Of a DNA stretch of 5,236 bases, positions 5,230 through 5,236 are shown one piece after another; position 1 is the first letter of the stretch; every line of letters starts with the position of its first letter. The notes under the pieces are model-generated. The model did not search any database. It was given only the letters and a program-made list of their open reading frames with translations, and was not told the DNA's origin. Position numbers and translations under genes: made by a program. Where the stretch lies: positions 1 to 5,236 of the forward strand of contig CANDLP010000197.1 in assembly GCA_947385505.1 (NCBI GenBank), read 5' to 3'. Source of the stretch: an uncultured Clostridia bacterium (GTDB taxonomy: Bacteria; Bacillota; Clostridia; Oscillospirales; Ruminococcaceae).

Positions 5230-5236
5230 CCATGCC

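Noticed and set aside
1..5236. Novel defence, mobile or biosynthetic system
   Set aside because: Every gene but one belongs to a known housekeeping family; there are no transposases, integrases, toxin-antitoxin pairs, CRISPR repeats or tandem repeats.

Overview
The window looks like the end of a metagenomic or draft-assembly contig from a Gram-positive anaerobe of the class Clostridia, possibly an Oscillospiraceae/Ruminococcus-type gut bacterium. The evidence is a short PUA-less ProB, a class IIB fructose-bisphosphate aldolase, purine-rich Shine-Dalgarno sites, AT-rich intergenic DNA beside moderately GC-rich genes, and an RNase P RNA of structural type A (Bacilli carry type B). The exact taxon is an inference.

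Layout. Bases 13-45 are an exact Illumina sequencing adapter, so genomic sequence starts at about 46. From 46 to 3509 four minus-strand genes form a compact operon, transcribed proB - proA - unknown membrane protein - yigZ. Gaps are 22 and 27 nt, then there is an 11-nt overlap, and yigZ is cut off by the contig end. proB and proA encode the first two steps of proline synthesis from glutamate; proC is not in the window. The membrane protein has one transmembrane segment and I do not recognise it.

Bases 3510-3880 are a 371-bp AT-rich divergent control region. It holds a good minus-strand promoter for the pro operon with a roughly 180-nt leader, a good plus-strand promoter for the aldolase, a 12-bp inverted repeat lying between the two -35 boxes, and hairpins next to both ribosome binding sites. 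On the plus strand follow fba (3881-4744, glycolytic aldolase) and, only 40 nt later, rnpB (4785-5121, RNase P RNA). The rnpB helices P1, P2, P3, P6, P16, P17 and P18 can all be paired by eye. A strong hairpin terminator ends this unit, and a second perfect AT-rich inverted repeat lies at the right edge.

No mobile element, CRISPR array, defence system or biosynthetic cluster is visible. The window is mostly housekeeping. The items most worth a second look are the unknown membrane protein inside the proline operon, the architecture of the divergent control region, and the adapter, which creates a false protein tail.
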